This document shows positions 46,007-54,301 of a stretch of 64,000 nucleotides of DNA, piece after piece; position 1 is the first letter of the stretch, and each line of letters opens with the position of its first letter. The notes beneath the pieces are model-generated. The model was not told the DNA's origin and did no database searches. It worked only from the letters and a program-made list of their open reading frames with translations. The translations under genes and the position numbers were made by a program. This DNA is from Pirellulimonas nuda (GTDB lineage: Bacteria; Planctomycetota; Planctomycetia; Pirellulales; Lacipirellulaceae), in NCBI RefSeq assembly GCF_007750855.1, contig NZ_CP036291.1, positions 4,154,001-4,218,000 of the forward strand, in the 5' to 3' direction.

Positions 46007-47422
46007 ATGCCCACAGAACACTTCCACTTCGTTACCGGGAGGCTCGCCGAGCCGGTGCTCCGCAGCACCGTCGCCCCGCTCGCCCAGCGGCTGGGCTTTG
46101 CCTACTCTATCGAGGCGCTCCCGATCACCGTCGCTGCATTGATGACCCCCGAATGGATCGCCGGCCGCACCCGGCCCCCCGCGGCCGCCACGCGGCTGAT
46201 GACCCCCGGCTACTGCGGCGGCGACCTGGCGCCCATCGCCGAGGCCACCGGGCTGCCGGTCGAACGCGGCCCGAAGGACCTCCGCCGGCTGCCGGGGCAC
46301 TTCGGGCAGGCGGCCGATCCCCCCAAGCTAGACGCGTACACCACCCAGATCGTCGCCGAGATCAACCACTGCCCGCGGTTGACCCTCCAAGAGATCGTCG
46401 CGGTCGCCCGGGGGCTGGCCGGCGACGGGGCGGACATAATCGACCTGGGGTGCGACCCGGGGCGACGCTGGGCCGGCGTCGCCGACGCGGTGAAAGCCCT
46501 CAGAGACCTGGGGCTGCGGGTGTCGATCGATAGCTTCGATCCGACCGAAGTCACAGAAGCAGCCGCCGCCGGAGCAGAGCTGGTGTTGAGCGTTAACAGC
46601 ACGAACCGCGACGCCGCCGCGGACTGGGGAGTGGAGGTGGTCGTCGTCCCCGATGCGGCCGAAACGCTCGCGGGCTTCGATCAGACGATCGAAAGGCTTG
46701 CCTCGGCAGGCGTGCCGATGCGGATCGACCCTATCTTGGAACCGATCGGCATGGGCTTCGCGCGTAGCCTGAGACGCTACTTCACTACCCGCGACCGCTA
46801 CCCGGAACTCGCGATGCTAATGGGGGTGGGCAACCTTACCGAGCTGACCGAGGTCGACACCACCGGGGTCAACCTGCTGCTGCTGGCCATCTGCGAAGAA
46901 CTGCGTATCGGCAGCGTGCTCACCACGCAGGTGATCCCGTGGGCCGCGGGATGCGTGCGTGAGTGCGACCTGGCCCGTCGGCTTGCGCACTACGCGGTAT
47001 CGCAGGGGGCGCTTCCCAAGCACGTGGGTTCGGGGCTTGTCACGCTGCGCGACGCCGACCCCACAGGCCCCACCGCCGCAGAGATCGCTGCGCTTGCCGA
47101 GGCGGTCCGCGACAACAACTACCGGCTGTTCGCCTGTGAGGGCGAGACCCACCTCGTGGGCGCCGGACTGCACCTGCACGACGCCGACCCCTTCGCGCTC
47201 TTCGAGCAGCTCTCCCAAAGCGGCCCGGACGGCGCCACGCCGCGGAACCTCTCCCCCAGCCACGCGTTCTACCTGGGCTACGAGCTGCACAAGGCGGCCA
47301 CCGCGCTCACCCTGGGCAAGCACTACGAGCAGGACGAGGCGCTCGACTGGGGTTACCTGACCCGGCCCGAAGCATCGCATCGGCCCAGACGCACGGGTCG
47401 CGCCGCGGAGGGCTCGCCTTGA
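46007..47422 (+). CDS. DUF6513 / dihydropteroate synthase-like protein of H4MPT-type biosynthesis
   Basis: 471 residues. The N-terminal ~115 residues look like DUF6513 (HFVTGRLAEPVLRSTV, VAALMTPEWI, MTPGYCGGDL). The rest is a dihydropteroate synthase-like TIM barrel (VAEINHCPRL, GADIIDLGCDPG, RVSIDSFDP, ELVLSVN, DPILEPIGMGF). Such proteins occur in bacteria and archaea that make tetrahydromethanopterin, where a DHPS-like enzyme joins a pterin to the ribofuranosyl-aminobenzene unit. The downstream genes supply that unit. Its stop overlaps the TTG start of the pabB-like gene (TTGA). It is the first gene of a five-gene set. Exact activity is inferred, not shown. Confidence 0.88.
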   Translation: MPTEHFHFVTGRLAEPVLRSTVAPLAQRLGFAYSIEALPITVAALMTPEWIAGRTRPPAAATRLMTPGYCGGDLAPIAEATGLPVERGPKDLRRLPGHFGQAADPPKLDAYTTQIVAEINHCPRLTLQEIVAVARGLAGDGADIIDLGCDPGRRWAGVADAVKALRDLGLRVSIDSFDPTEVTEAAAAGAELVLSVNSTNRDAAADWGVEVVVVPDAAETLAGFDQTIERLASAGVPMRIDPILEPIGMGFARSLRRYFTTRDRYPELAMLMGVGNLTELTEVDTTGVNLLLLAICEELRIGSVLTTQVIPWAAGCVRECDLARRLAHYAVSQGALPKHVGSGLVTLRDADPTGPTAAEIAALAEAVRDNNYRLFACEGETHLVGAGLHLHDADPFALFEQLSQSGPDGATPRNLSPSHAFYLGYELHKAATALTLGKHYEQDEALDWGYLTRPEASHRPRRTGRAAEGSP

Positions 47423-48858
47423 ACCTGCCGCTGGTGGTCCCCATCGTCCCGGCGCCCGACCCGGCCGAGGCGCTCGCGCGCTTCGCGGCGCTGCCGCACG
47501 TCGCGCTGTTCGACAGCGCGCAGCGGCACCCGACGCTCGGCCGCTACTCGTACTTGATGGCCGACCCGTTTGAGACCTTGCGGGCGGCCCAGGGCGACCA
47601 AGGGACGTGGAAACGACTCGCCGACCGATTGGCCCGGTACCCTGCCCCGGCCAGCGGCCCCACGCCGTTCACCGGCGGGCTGGCCGGCGTGTTTGGCTAC
47701 GGGCTTGGCGACGAGCTGGAACGGCTGCCACGACCCGCCTGGGACGAGTTCGGGCTGCCGACGCTGCTCGCGGGGGTCTACGATACCGCATTGTGCTTCG
47801 ATCACGCGACCGGCGAGGCGTGGCTCGTCTCGCACGGTTTCCCAGAGCAGTCGGAACCCAAACGCACGCAGCGCGCCCAGCGGCGCGTAGAGCAGTTCCT
47901 CGCCCTGCTGGCGGCGTCCCCGCGTGTCTTTTGCGAGTCGACCACTCCCACGCTGCCGGCAGAGCGGCTGGCGCCGCGGTTCGAGAACGCGCGTGCGCCC
48001 GGCGTGTTCAGCGACTTCTCACGCGCAGGCTATCTGGCGGCGGTCCAGCGGGTGATCAACTACATCCACGCCGGCGACGTGTTCCAGGTAAACCTCTCGC
48101 AACGGCTGCTGGCCCCGGCCGTCGGCGTGGCCCAGGACCCGGTCGCGCTGTACCGGCGGCTACGCGCGTGCAGCCCCGCGCCGTTCGGCGGGTACTTTGA
48201 CCTGGGCGACGCCCGGGTGCTGAGCGCCTCTCCCGAGCGGTTCCTCGCGGTGCACGACGGCGCCGTGGAGACCCGACCAATCAAGGGGACCCGCCCACGC
48301 GACGCCGACCCCAAGGCCGACGCACAGCAAGCCGAGGCGCTCGCCGCCGACGCCAAGGAGCTGGCCGAGAACGTGATGATTGTCGACCTGTTGCGCAACG
48401 ACCTGTCGCGCGTGTCGACCCCTGAGTCGGTGCGGGTCACGCAGCTCTGCGCGGTCGAATCGTACGCCCAGGTTCACCACTTGGTGTCGGCTGTCGAGTC
48501 GCGTTTGGCGCCCGGCTGCGGCGCGCTCGACGCGCTGCGGTGCGCGTTCCCGGGTGGGTCGATCACCGGGGCGCCCAAGGTGCGGGCCATGGAGATCATT
48601 GCGGAGCTGGAACCGACCGCCCGTGGGTTCTACTGCGGCTCGCTGGCGTACGCCGGGTTCAACGGGTCGCTGGACAGCAGTATCCTGATCCGCACCATCA
48701 CCCACGCCGCGGGGTGGTTGCAACTGCCGGTCGGCGGCGGCGTGGTCGCCCAGAGCGACCCCGAGCGCGAGTACGAAGAGACCTGGCAGAAGGGCGCCGG
48801 CATGCTGCGGGCCCTGTCTCCCGAACCCAGCGAAGCCCCCGAGCCCTCCGAAGCATGA
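47419..48858 (+). CDS. pabB: Aminodeoxychorismate synthase component I-like (chorismate-binding)
   Basis: 479 residues from a TTG start overlapping the previous stop. It belongs to the chorismate-utilising family: VNLSQRLLAP, RPIKGTRPRDADP, ELAENVMIVDLLRNDLSRVS, HHLVSAVESRL, AFPGGSITGAPKVRAMEII and VGGGVVAQSDPEREYEET are all present. Beside a PabA-like amidotransferase and the beta-RFAP synthase, it most likely makes 4-amino-4-deoxychorismate, the pABA precursor, rather than anthranilate. PabB and TrpE are alike in sequence, so context decides. No separate lyase (pabC) gene is seen here. The stop overlaps pabA (ATGA). Confidence 0.9.
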   Translation: MNLPLVVPIVPAPDPAEALARFAALPHVALFDSAQRHPTLGRYSYLMADPFETLRAAQGDQGTWKRLADRLARYPAPASGPTPFTGGLAGVFGYGLGDELERLPRPAWDEFGLPTLLAGVYDTALCFDHATGEAWLVSHGFPEQSEPKRTQRAQRRVEQFLALLAASPRVFCESTTPTLPAERLAPRFENARAPGVFSDFSRAGYLAAVQRVINYIHAGDVFQVNLSQRLLAPAVGVAQDPVALYRRLRACSPAPFGGYFDLGDARVLSASPERFLAVHDGAVETRPIKGTRPRDADPKADAQQAEALAADAKELAENVMIVDLLRNDLSRVSTPESVRVTQLCAVESYAQVHHLVSAVESRLAPGCGALDALRCAFPGGSITGAPKVRAMEIIAELEPTARGFYCGSLAYAGFNGSLDSSILIRTITHAAGWLQLPVGGGVVAQSDPEREYEETWQKGAGMLRALSPEPSEAPEPSEA

Positions 48859-49466
48859 TCCTGCTGCTGGACAACTACGACAGCTTCGTGCACAACCTGG
48901 CGCGGTACTTCCGCGTCGCGGGCGCCCCCACGCGCGTGGTGCGCAGCGACGCCATCGACGCCGCGGGCGTGCAGGAACTTGCGCCCCGCGCGATCGTGAT
49001 CTCGCCGGGGCCCTGCGGCCCCGATCAGGCGGGGTGTTCTCTGGACGTAGTGCGCAGGCTCACCGGCCGCGTGCCGATCCTGGGGGTGTGCCTCGGGGCG
49101 CAGGCGATCGGACAGGCGCTGGGCGCCCGCGTGCGGCGCGCCGCGCGGCCGGTCCACGGGCAGGCGTCGCTGGTCACGCACACGGGCGAGGGCCCGCTGG
49201 CGGGCCTGCCGAGCCCGCTGCGCGTGGGGCGGTACCACTCGCTGATCGTCGAGGAGGCGACCCTGCCGACAGAGCTGCGGGCGATCGCCTGGAGTGAGAC
49301 GGGCGAGTTGATGGGGGTCGCCCACCGCACGGCGCCGACGTTTGGATTGCAGTTCCACCCGGAGTCGATCCTCACCGATCGAGGCGACGCGATGGTCGAG
49401 AACTTCTTGCGAATCGCCGCGGCCTTCCACAAGGAGGGTCGCCGGAGCCCGAGCGACGCCGCATGA
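48855..49466 (+). CDS. pabA: Glutamine amidotransferase, PabA/TrpG type
   Basis: 203-residue class I glutamine amidotransferase that supplies ammonia to the chorismate enzyme. LLLDNYDSFVHNL opens the protein; the nucleophile is Cys79 in GVCLGAQAIG, and the triad is completed by His and Glu in FGLQFHPESIL. VISPGPCGPDQAG supplies the oxyanion region (normally PGPGxP, here a Cys). The ATG overlaps the pabB stop. PabA and TrpG cannot be told apart by sequence alone; the neighbourhood suggests pABA for the C1 carrier, though sharing with folate or tryptophan synthesis is possible. Confidence 0.92.
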   Translation: MILLLDNYDSFVHNLARYFRVAGAPTRVVRSDAIDAAGVQELAPRAIVISPGPCGPDQAGCSLDVVRRLTGRVPILGVCLGAQAIGQALGARVRRAARPVHGQASLVTHTGEGPLAGLPSPLRVGRYHSLIVEEATLPTELRAIAWSETGELMGVAHRTAPTFGLQFHPESILTDRGDAMVENFLRIAAAFHKEGRRSPSDAA

Positions 49467-50074
49467 GCCAACCGTTGGGATCAGAAATCGACAGGGAGCT
49501 GACGGTGCTAGAGGGGCTCGTCACCACGGTCAACCCGGACGGCTCGCCCCACGTCGCCGCGATGGGGCCGCTGGTGAGCGCCGGCTTCGACCGGTTCGTT
49601 CTACGCCCGTTCCGAACGTCGACCACCTGCCAGAACCTGCTCCGCACGGGGCGCTGCGTGGCGCACGTGAGCGACGACGTTGAGTTGATCGCTCGGGCGG
49701 CGCTCCACCAGCTCGAGGCCGCGCCGGCCATGCACGCTACGCCCAGCGGCGATGGATTCATCCTCGCGTCGGCCTGCCGGTGGTTTGCGCTGCGTGTCGC
49801 GAGCGGTCCGATCGCCGCGGACGACGAGCGACCGCGGATGGACTGCGTGGTGCTGGACTCGGGGCGGCTCAGAGACTTTTTCGGACTCAATCGCGCCAAG
49901 CACGCCGTGATCGAGGCCACCATCTTGGCGACCCGGCTCCAGTTCATTTCATGCGAAGAAGTTCTGGCCGAGATGGAACGGCTAGCGCCGCTGGTTGAGA
50001 AGACCGGCGGCGCCGCGGAACGCCGTGCGTGGGGGATGGTCGAGGCCTATGTCCGCGGCTGGAGCCCCGAATGA
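49463..50074 (+). CDS. DUF447 family protein of the H4MPT cluster
   Basis: 203-residue protein resembling the DUF447 family, found in methanogens and H4MPT-carrying bacteria. The N-terminal half (LTVLEGLVTTVNPDGSPHVAAMGP, FVLRPFRTSTTCQNLLRTG) fits a flavin-binding split beta-barrel. The C-terminal half is helical (RLRDFFGLNRAKHAVIEATI). It could be a flavin-dependent step or a helper in cofactor synthesis, but the reaction is unknown. Both ends overlap neighbours by ATGA, binding it firmly to the operon. Confidence 0.85.
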   Translation: MSQPLGSEIDRELTVLEGLVTTVNPDGSPHVAAMGPLVSAGFDRFVLRPFRTSTTCQNLLRTGRCVAHVSDDVELIARAALHQLEAAPAMHATPSGDGFILASACRWFALRVASGPIAADDERPRMDCVVLDSGRLRDFFGLNRAKHAVIEATILATRLQFISCEEVLAEMERLAPLVEKTGGAAERRAWGMVEAYVRGWSPE

Positions 50075-51036
50075 CACGCCACGTTGAGGTCGCCGCGGCG
50101 AGCCGGCTGCACTTCGGGCTGTTCGGCGTGGGCGGCTGCCCCGACGCCAAGCCGGGGGGCGTCGGGGCAATGATCGACAACCCGCGACTCGTGGTGCGCG
50201 CGACCGACGCAGACCGGTTCACGATCGCCGGCGCCCATGCCGAGCGGACGCAGCGGGTGGCGCAACGCGTGGCGGAGGCGTGCCTGGGTGGTCGGCTTCC
50301 TGCCCTCCAGCTGGAAACCGTCCAGTCGCCCGAACTGCACACCGGCCTGGGGGTGGGCACCCAACACGCGTTGGCGGTCGCTGCCTGCATGCTTGAGGCG
50401 CTTGCGCTGCCGCGCCCCGCTGTGGGCAAGCTCGCCGAAATTGCCGGCCGCGGGATGCGATCGGCCATCGGGTCGCACGGTTTTGATCGAGGCGGGTTGA
50501 TCGTGGATGAGGGTTGCGCTGGCCCGGGCCTGGCGCCGATGGCGGCGCGTGTCGCGTTGCCAAGCCAGTGGCGTTTTGTGCTGAGCTGCGAAGAGTCGCC
50601 ACCCGGGCTGGCGGGCGCCGACGAGCGTCACGCGTTCACCCGCTTGAGTCGGACCCCAAGCGCGACCGTCGACCGGCTCCGGCGCCTCGCCTTGGGGCAA
50701 CTGGCCCCGGCCGCAGAGGCGGTCGCCTTTCACCGCTTTGCCGAAGCGCTCCATGCGTATGGCGAGGAGGCGGGGCGCTGCTTTGCGGAGGTCCAGGGGG
50801 GCGCCTTCGCGAGCCCGGCGATCGAACGGCGGATCGATTGGCTGCGCGAGCGCGGCGTCGTGGGGTGCGGGCAATCTTCGTGGGGCCCGACCGTGTTCGC
50901 GCTTGCGCCCGACGCCGACAGCGCGTCGGGCCTCGCCGCGCAGCTCGTCAACAGCGGCGTTGCCCCGACGCGGGTGAAGATCGCCGCCCCCGCCAACGAG
51001 GGCGCCGCGGTCTCGACCGACCGGAGGCCAACGTGA
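50071..51036 (+). CDS. Beta-ribofuranosylaminobenzene 5'-phosphate synthase (beta-RFAP synthase)
   Basis: 321-residue GHMP-fold enzyme that joins p-aminobenzoate and PRPP with loss of CO2 and pyrophosphate, the first committed step toward methanopterin-type cofactors. Seen: ASRLHFGLFGVGG near the N-terminus, GGVGAMIDNPRLVV, the ATP-loop-like LHTGLGVGTQHALAVAA, GMRSAIGSHGFDRGGLIVD and a late GQSSWGPTVFAL. These match the archaeal and bacterial beta-RFAP synthase family, often written mptG in bacterial and archaeal work. The ATG overlaps the DUF447 stop. It ends the operon and is convergent with dapA, 2 bp apart. Confidence 0.9.
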   Translation: MTRHVEVAAASRLHFGLFGVGGCPDAKPGGVGAMIDNPRLVVRATDADRFTIAGAHAERTQRVAQRVAEACLGGRLPALQLETVQSPELHTGLGVGTQHALAVAACMLEALALPRPAVGKLAEIAGRGMRSAIGSHGFDRGGLIVDEGCAGPGLAPMAARVALPSQWRFVLSCEESPPGLAGADERHAFTRLSRTPSATVDRLRRLALGQLAPAAEAVAFHRFAEALHAYGEEAGRCFAEVQGGAFASPAIERRIDWLRERGVVGCGQSSWGPTVFALAPDADSASGLAAQLVNSGVAPTRVKIAAPANEGAAVSTDRRPT

Positions 51037-51038
51037 GC

Positions 51039-51926
51039 CTACAAGAGACCGTACGCGGTAAGCGACTTCTTGAGCATGGCGAGCTGCTCGGGTTCGAGCG
51101 GGGTCATCGGCAGCAGCAGCTCGCCGGTGTCCCTGCCCAGGAGCTGCATCGCCGCTTTGACGGGGATGGGGTTCGTCGAGAGTCCAAGCATGTCGCGGCA
51201 CAATGCGAACAACTTGAAGTGGCAGCTACGCGCCGCGGCCAGATCGCCCGCGTCCATCGCGGCGCAGAGCGCAATCACGTCGCGCGGAACAATGTTGCCG
51301 ACCACCGACACCACGCCCCGGGCGCCCAGGGCCATCATCGGCAGCGTGAGGCTGTCGTCTCCGCAGAGAACGGTGAGGTCCGTGGCGGCGATGATCTGCG
51401 ACGCCTGGTCGAGCGAGCCGGTCGCTTCCTTCACCAACGCGATGTTCGGGATTTCAGCGAGCCGGATGATCGTTTCCGGTTCGATGTTCTTGCCGGTCCG
51501 CCCGGGGATGTTGTAGATGCACTGCGGCAGCGACGACTCCTCGGCCAACCGCCGGTAGTGCTCGAAAAACCCTTGCTGGGTCGGCTTGTTGTAGTAGGGC
51601 GCCACCTGCAGGGCCGCGTCGGCGCCCGCCCGCTCGGCCGAGAGCGTCAGCCGCACGGCTTCGGCCGTGCTGTTGGACCCGGTTCCCGGCATGACCTTAC
51701 AGCGGCCGGCGACGGTCTCTACGACGAACGCGATGACGCGCTCGTGCTCGTCGTGGCTGAGGGTGGGAGACTCGCCGGTGGTTCCCACCGGGCACAGGCA
51801 CCGCGTGCCGGCTTCGACTTGGAACTCGATCTGCTGCTTGAATGTTTCGTAGTCGACCCGACCATCGCGCAGAGGGGTGATCAGGGCTACAGACAAACCA
51901 GCGAATGCTTCGCCACGTGTCGACAT
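51039..51926 (-). CDS. dapA: 4-hydroxy-tetrahydrodipicolinate synthase
   Basis: 295-residue class I aldolase condensing pyruvate with aspartate semialdehyde in the lysine/diaminopimelate pathway. Schiff-base Lys166 lies in [10 protein letters not shown]; Tyr138 in [10 protein letters not shown] and the Thr49-Thr50 pair in [11 protein letters not shown] complete the proton relay. Length and motif order are typical. The start at 51926 ([10 protein letters not shown]) removes 107 codons of unrelated upstream frame. It is convergent with the beta-RFAP synthase gene. Confidence 0.96.
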   Translation of the reverse strand: MSTRGEAFAGLSVALITPLRDGRVDYETFKQQIEFQVEAGTRCLCPVGTTGESPTLSHDEHERVIAFVVETVAGRCKVMPGTGSNSTAEAVRLTLSAERAGADAALQVAPYYNKPTQQGFFEHYRRLAEESSLPQCIYNIPGRTGKNIEPETIIRLAEIPNIALVKEATGSLDQASQIIAATDLTVLCGDDSLTLPMMALGARGVVSVVGNIVPRDVIALCAAMDAGDLAAARSCHFKLFALCRDMLGLSTNPIPVKAAMQLLGRDTGELLLPMTPLEPEQLAMLKKSLTAYGLL

Positions 51927-52122
51927 CGGGCCTTGCTCCACGATCCGGGGATTCTCACTTATCGGCCGAGCATCATACGGGACCCCGCCTCCCACGGGAA
52001 CCGTCCGACACGCCCGCACCCCGGCGGGAGGGCTCCCCTGTTCTAGCACCGTGACGCGGCTAGCATTTCGTGGTTCACTACGTTTTCGAGCCGCCTCCCA
52101 CACCCAAGAAGCCGTCCACTTT

Positions 52123-52455
52123 ATGACCGAACTGCCGTTAGAAATCTCGTGCCGCGACGGCGCCGAGCAGCATCGCAGCGGGGATTGCCTGCTGGTCGAT
52201 TGCCGAGAGCCGGACGAGCACGCGTTGGTGACGATCGATGGGGCCACGCTGCTGCCGATGAGCGAGATCGCAGAACGGGTGGAAGAATTGGCCCCCTGGA
52301 AAGCGCTACCCCTGCTCGTCTACTGCCACCACGGCATGCGGAGCGCGCAGACGGCGCAGTGGCTCCGCGACCGCGGGTTCTCGCTTGCCCAGAGCCTCGC
52401 GGGCGGGATCGATCGCTGGGCGGTGGAGATCGAACCCGGCATGGCCCGCTACTAG
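52123..52455 (+). CDS. Single-domain rhodanese-like protein
   Basis: 110-residue rhodanese fold. The active-site loop is CHHGMRS with nucleophile Cys68 ([15 protein letters not shown]), after the LVDCREPDE strand and before AGGIDRWA. It is probably a small cytoplasmic sulfurtransferase or persulfide carrier. The CHHGMRS loop is shared with sulfur carriers linked to molybdopterin or thiamine pathways, but no partner is nearby. The start at 52123 trims 82 unrelated codons. Its last four bases overlap the end of the convergent DUF6498 gene. Confidence 0.9.
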   Translation: MTELPLEISCRDGAEQHRSGDCLLVDCREPDEHALVTIDGATLLPMSEIAERVEELAPWKALPLLVYCHHGMRSAQTAQWLRDRGFSLAQSLAGGIDRWAVEIEPGMARY

Positions 52456-53204
52456 GACGCGGGCCGGCTGGGCGATTCGTGCCGCAAGAGCGGATCGTCG
52501 AGACCGTTTGCATCGGGGCCTTCGGTCGCGCGGGCCTCACGCAGACGCCGGAACAGGGCGATGTCCAGCATGGTTTTTCCGGCGATCAGCACCACCAGAA
52601 GCCAAGCCGGGCTCCCAAAGGCAAACGCAAGCATGGCGCCAACGATGATCGCGACATGCAGCACGATCACACGCGGGTACGGCTCAAACATCAGGGCCAT
52701 GGGGTTGGTCCGACGGAAGCCGCCGTTCCAGAAATAGTCTTGCAAGAGCACCGCCACGTGGCTTGCCGCGAGCGCTAGCGCGGCCCATAGCAGGCCCTCC
52801 TCGGCTAGCAGACGCACTCGTCCGGCGTCGAAAGGACCGGCCGCCCCTGCGTCCATCCCGCCGAAGAGTGTGAACACGAAAGCGCCGTGAACAAACGTGA
52901 ACAGACCGTAGTGCACGGCAAAGAACGGGATGATAAAGAGCTTGATCGCATGAGCCGCCCAGACGGGCGTCGCTGAGCCCGCCTGCCGGGTCAAGGAATC
53001 GATGGCGGCGAGTCGCCCCGGATGCGTCTCTTGAGCGGCTTGCTCGCTGGGCTCTTGAGGGCAGCACGCGATCATCTTCACGATGTTCAACACGCCGATC
53101 ACGACGTTCTCGAACCAGTAGAGCGCCACAACGGCGAAGGCGTCCCAGTCGAGCAGCACGACCCCGGCAAGCGGCACCAGATTGGCGAGGATTAGTCCGA
53201 TCAT
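52452..53204 (-). CDS. DUF6498 integral membrane protein
   Basis: 250 residues with about six hydrophobic helices: 1-20 (MIGLILANLVPLAGVVLL), 25-46 (FAVVALYWFENVVIGVLNIV), about 85-105 (IKLFIIPFFAVHYGLFTFVH), about 140-160 (LLWAALALAASHVAVLL), about 190-225 (VIVLHVAIIVGAMLAFAFGS and LLVVLIAGKTMLDIALF). The WYWFEN-like N-terminal motif (LYWFENVVIG) is the DUF6498 hallmark. Function is unknown. It lies 33 bp downstream of rnc on the same strand. Confidence 0.85.
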   Translation of the reverse strand: MIGLILANLVPLAGVVLLDWDAFAVVALYWFENVVIGVLNIVKMIACCPQEPSEQAAQETHPGRLAAIDSLTRQAGSATPVWAAHAIKLFIIPFFAVHYGLFTFVHGAFVFTLFGGMDAGAAGPFDAGRVRLLAEEGLLWAALALAASHVAVLLQDYFWNGGFRRTNPMALMFEPYPRVIVLHVAIIVGAMLAFAFGSPAWLLVVLIAGKTMLDIALFRRLREARATEGPDANGLDDPLLRHESPSRPAS

Positions 53205-53237
53205 CCGGCAACAGCCCGAGTATAAGGAGGCGACGAT

Positions 53238-54056
53238 CTACTCGAGCGATCCCGCGTCCGTCGGCTCGTGGGGACGAGGGCCGTCTTCCGCGATCGGCTC
53301 CTCGCTGTCCGAAGCGGTCTCATCGACCGCGGCGTCCCCCACGAGCGTTGCGTGCGGAACCGGGTCGCCTCGGAGCGAGCAGATGGCGTTTTGCGCCGCT
53401 CGTTGCTCTGATTCCTTCTTGCTCTTTCCCCATGCAGGCGGGAATCGGTGCTTGCCGACTTGAGCCGCGACGTGGAAGGACTTGGAGTGGTCGGGCCCTT
53501 TCTCTTCCAGGAGCACGTAGCTGGGCGTCACCCCGTGTTCTCGCTGGGCGAACTGCTGAAGCAGCGACTTGTAGTTGCTGCCGACCTCTCCCGCCACGGT
53601 CTTGCCGATCTCGTCCGACATCACCCGATCCAAGAACGTCCAGACGGCGTCCTTGCCGCCGTCTAGGTAGATCGCGGCGACCAGCGACTCGAACACGTCG
53701 GCAAGCACGGACATGGGGACCTGAGGCGAGGTCGTCATCCCCTTGCCGAGGATCAAGAACTCCTCAAAGCCCATCGCTCGGCTGATGCGGGCGCAGGTTT
53801 GCCGGCTCACGATTACCGACTTAAGTTTTGTAAGATCGCCCTCAAGCGCCTCGGGAAACTCATGAAAGACGCGCTCGCAGACGTACCAACCAAGAATCGC
53901 ATCGCCCAGAAATTCAAGCCGCTCGTTCGAAACCAACCGATTGTCGGCGCCTGAGGCGTGCGTTAGCGCTTCTTCCAGCAGCCTCGGCTCCGTGAAGACG
54001 TACCCGATCCGCTGCTCGCAGGCTTGATGGTTCGAGTTGAGGTCTCGCTGAGACAC
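53238..54056 (-). CDS. rnc: Ribonuclease III
   Basis: 272-residue double-strand RNA endonuclease for rRNA and mRNA maturation. The signature ERLEFLGDAIL carries the metal-binding Glu45-Glu48-Asp52 group, and ADVFESLVAAIYLDGG carries the second Asp/Glu pair. The C-terminal dsRBD has NYKSLLQQFAQREHGVTPSYVL and SKKESEQRAAQNAI. A ~30-residue acidic Glu/Asp/Ser tail (SDSEEPIAEDGPRPHEPT) extends past the dsRBD, longer than in E. coli. It is divergent from mgtE. Confidence 0.96.
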   Translation of the reverse strand: MSQRDLNSNHQACEQRIGYVFTEPRLLEEALTHASGADNRLVSNERLEFLGDAILGWYVCERVFHEFPEALEGDLTKLKSVIVSRQTCARISRAMGFEEFLILGKGMTTSPQVPMSVLADVFESLVAAIYLDGGKDAVWTFLDRVMSDEIGKTVAGEVGSNYKSLLQQFAQREHGVTPSYVLLEEKGPDHSKSFHVAAQVGKHRFPPAWGKSKKESEQRAAQNAICSLRGDPVPHATLVGDAAVDETASDSEEPIAEDGPRPHEPTDAGSLE

Positions 54057-54168
54057 GGTCAGATTATGGCCTTGTAAGGCTGCGGTCGTAATTTGATCGA
54101 TCGATGGCTGACCCCGCTCAGTCTAACCAACGGGGGCGTTGAGCTGGCGCGCGACACTGAGCGAAAGC

Positions 54169-54223
54169 CGCTGGGGCAACCTGTCGATCCGAGGGAAAAA
54201 GCCGTAAGCTTTTGCCACCCAGC
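54169..54223 (+). promoter_or_regulatory. Structured leader candidate upstream of mgtE
   Basis: An outer stem GCTGGG (54170-54175) with CCCAGC (54218-54223) continues, after a small bulge, as GCAA with TTGC. Inside it AAAGC (54198-54202) pairs with GCTTT (54208-54212). It is transcribed with mgtE if the promoter is upstream. It does not match the M-box features I know. A role in Mg2+-dependent control is speculation. Confidence 0.35.
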
Positions 54224-54301
54224 GACTTCCGACGGAGCCGCTAAGCTAATCGGACCCTTTGCCTGCGTCAATCCAAACCGCGTGCGCCCGCCGAGTTCTG
54301 C

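Noticed and set aside
48855..49466. trpG (anthranilate synthase amidotransferase) as the name for the glutamine amidotransferase
   Set aside because: Sequence alone cannot separate PabA and TrpG, but the overlap with a pabB-like gene and the beta-RFAP synthase context favours pabA.
54057..54301. M-box (ykoK) magnesium riboswitch before mgtE
   Set aside because: A stem is present, but the conserved M-box core elements I know were not found; kept only as a generic structured-leader candidate.
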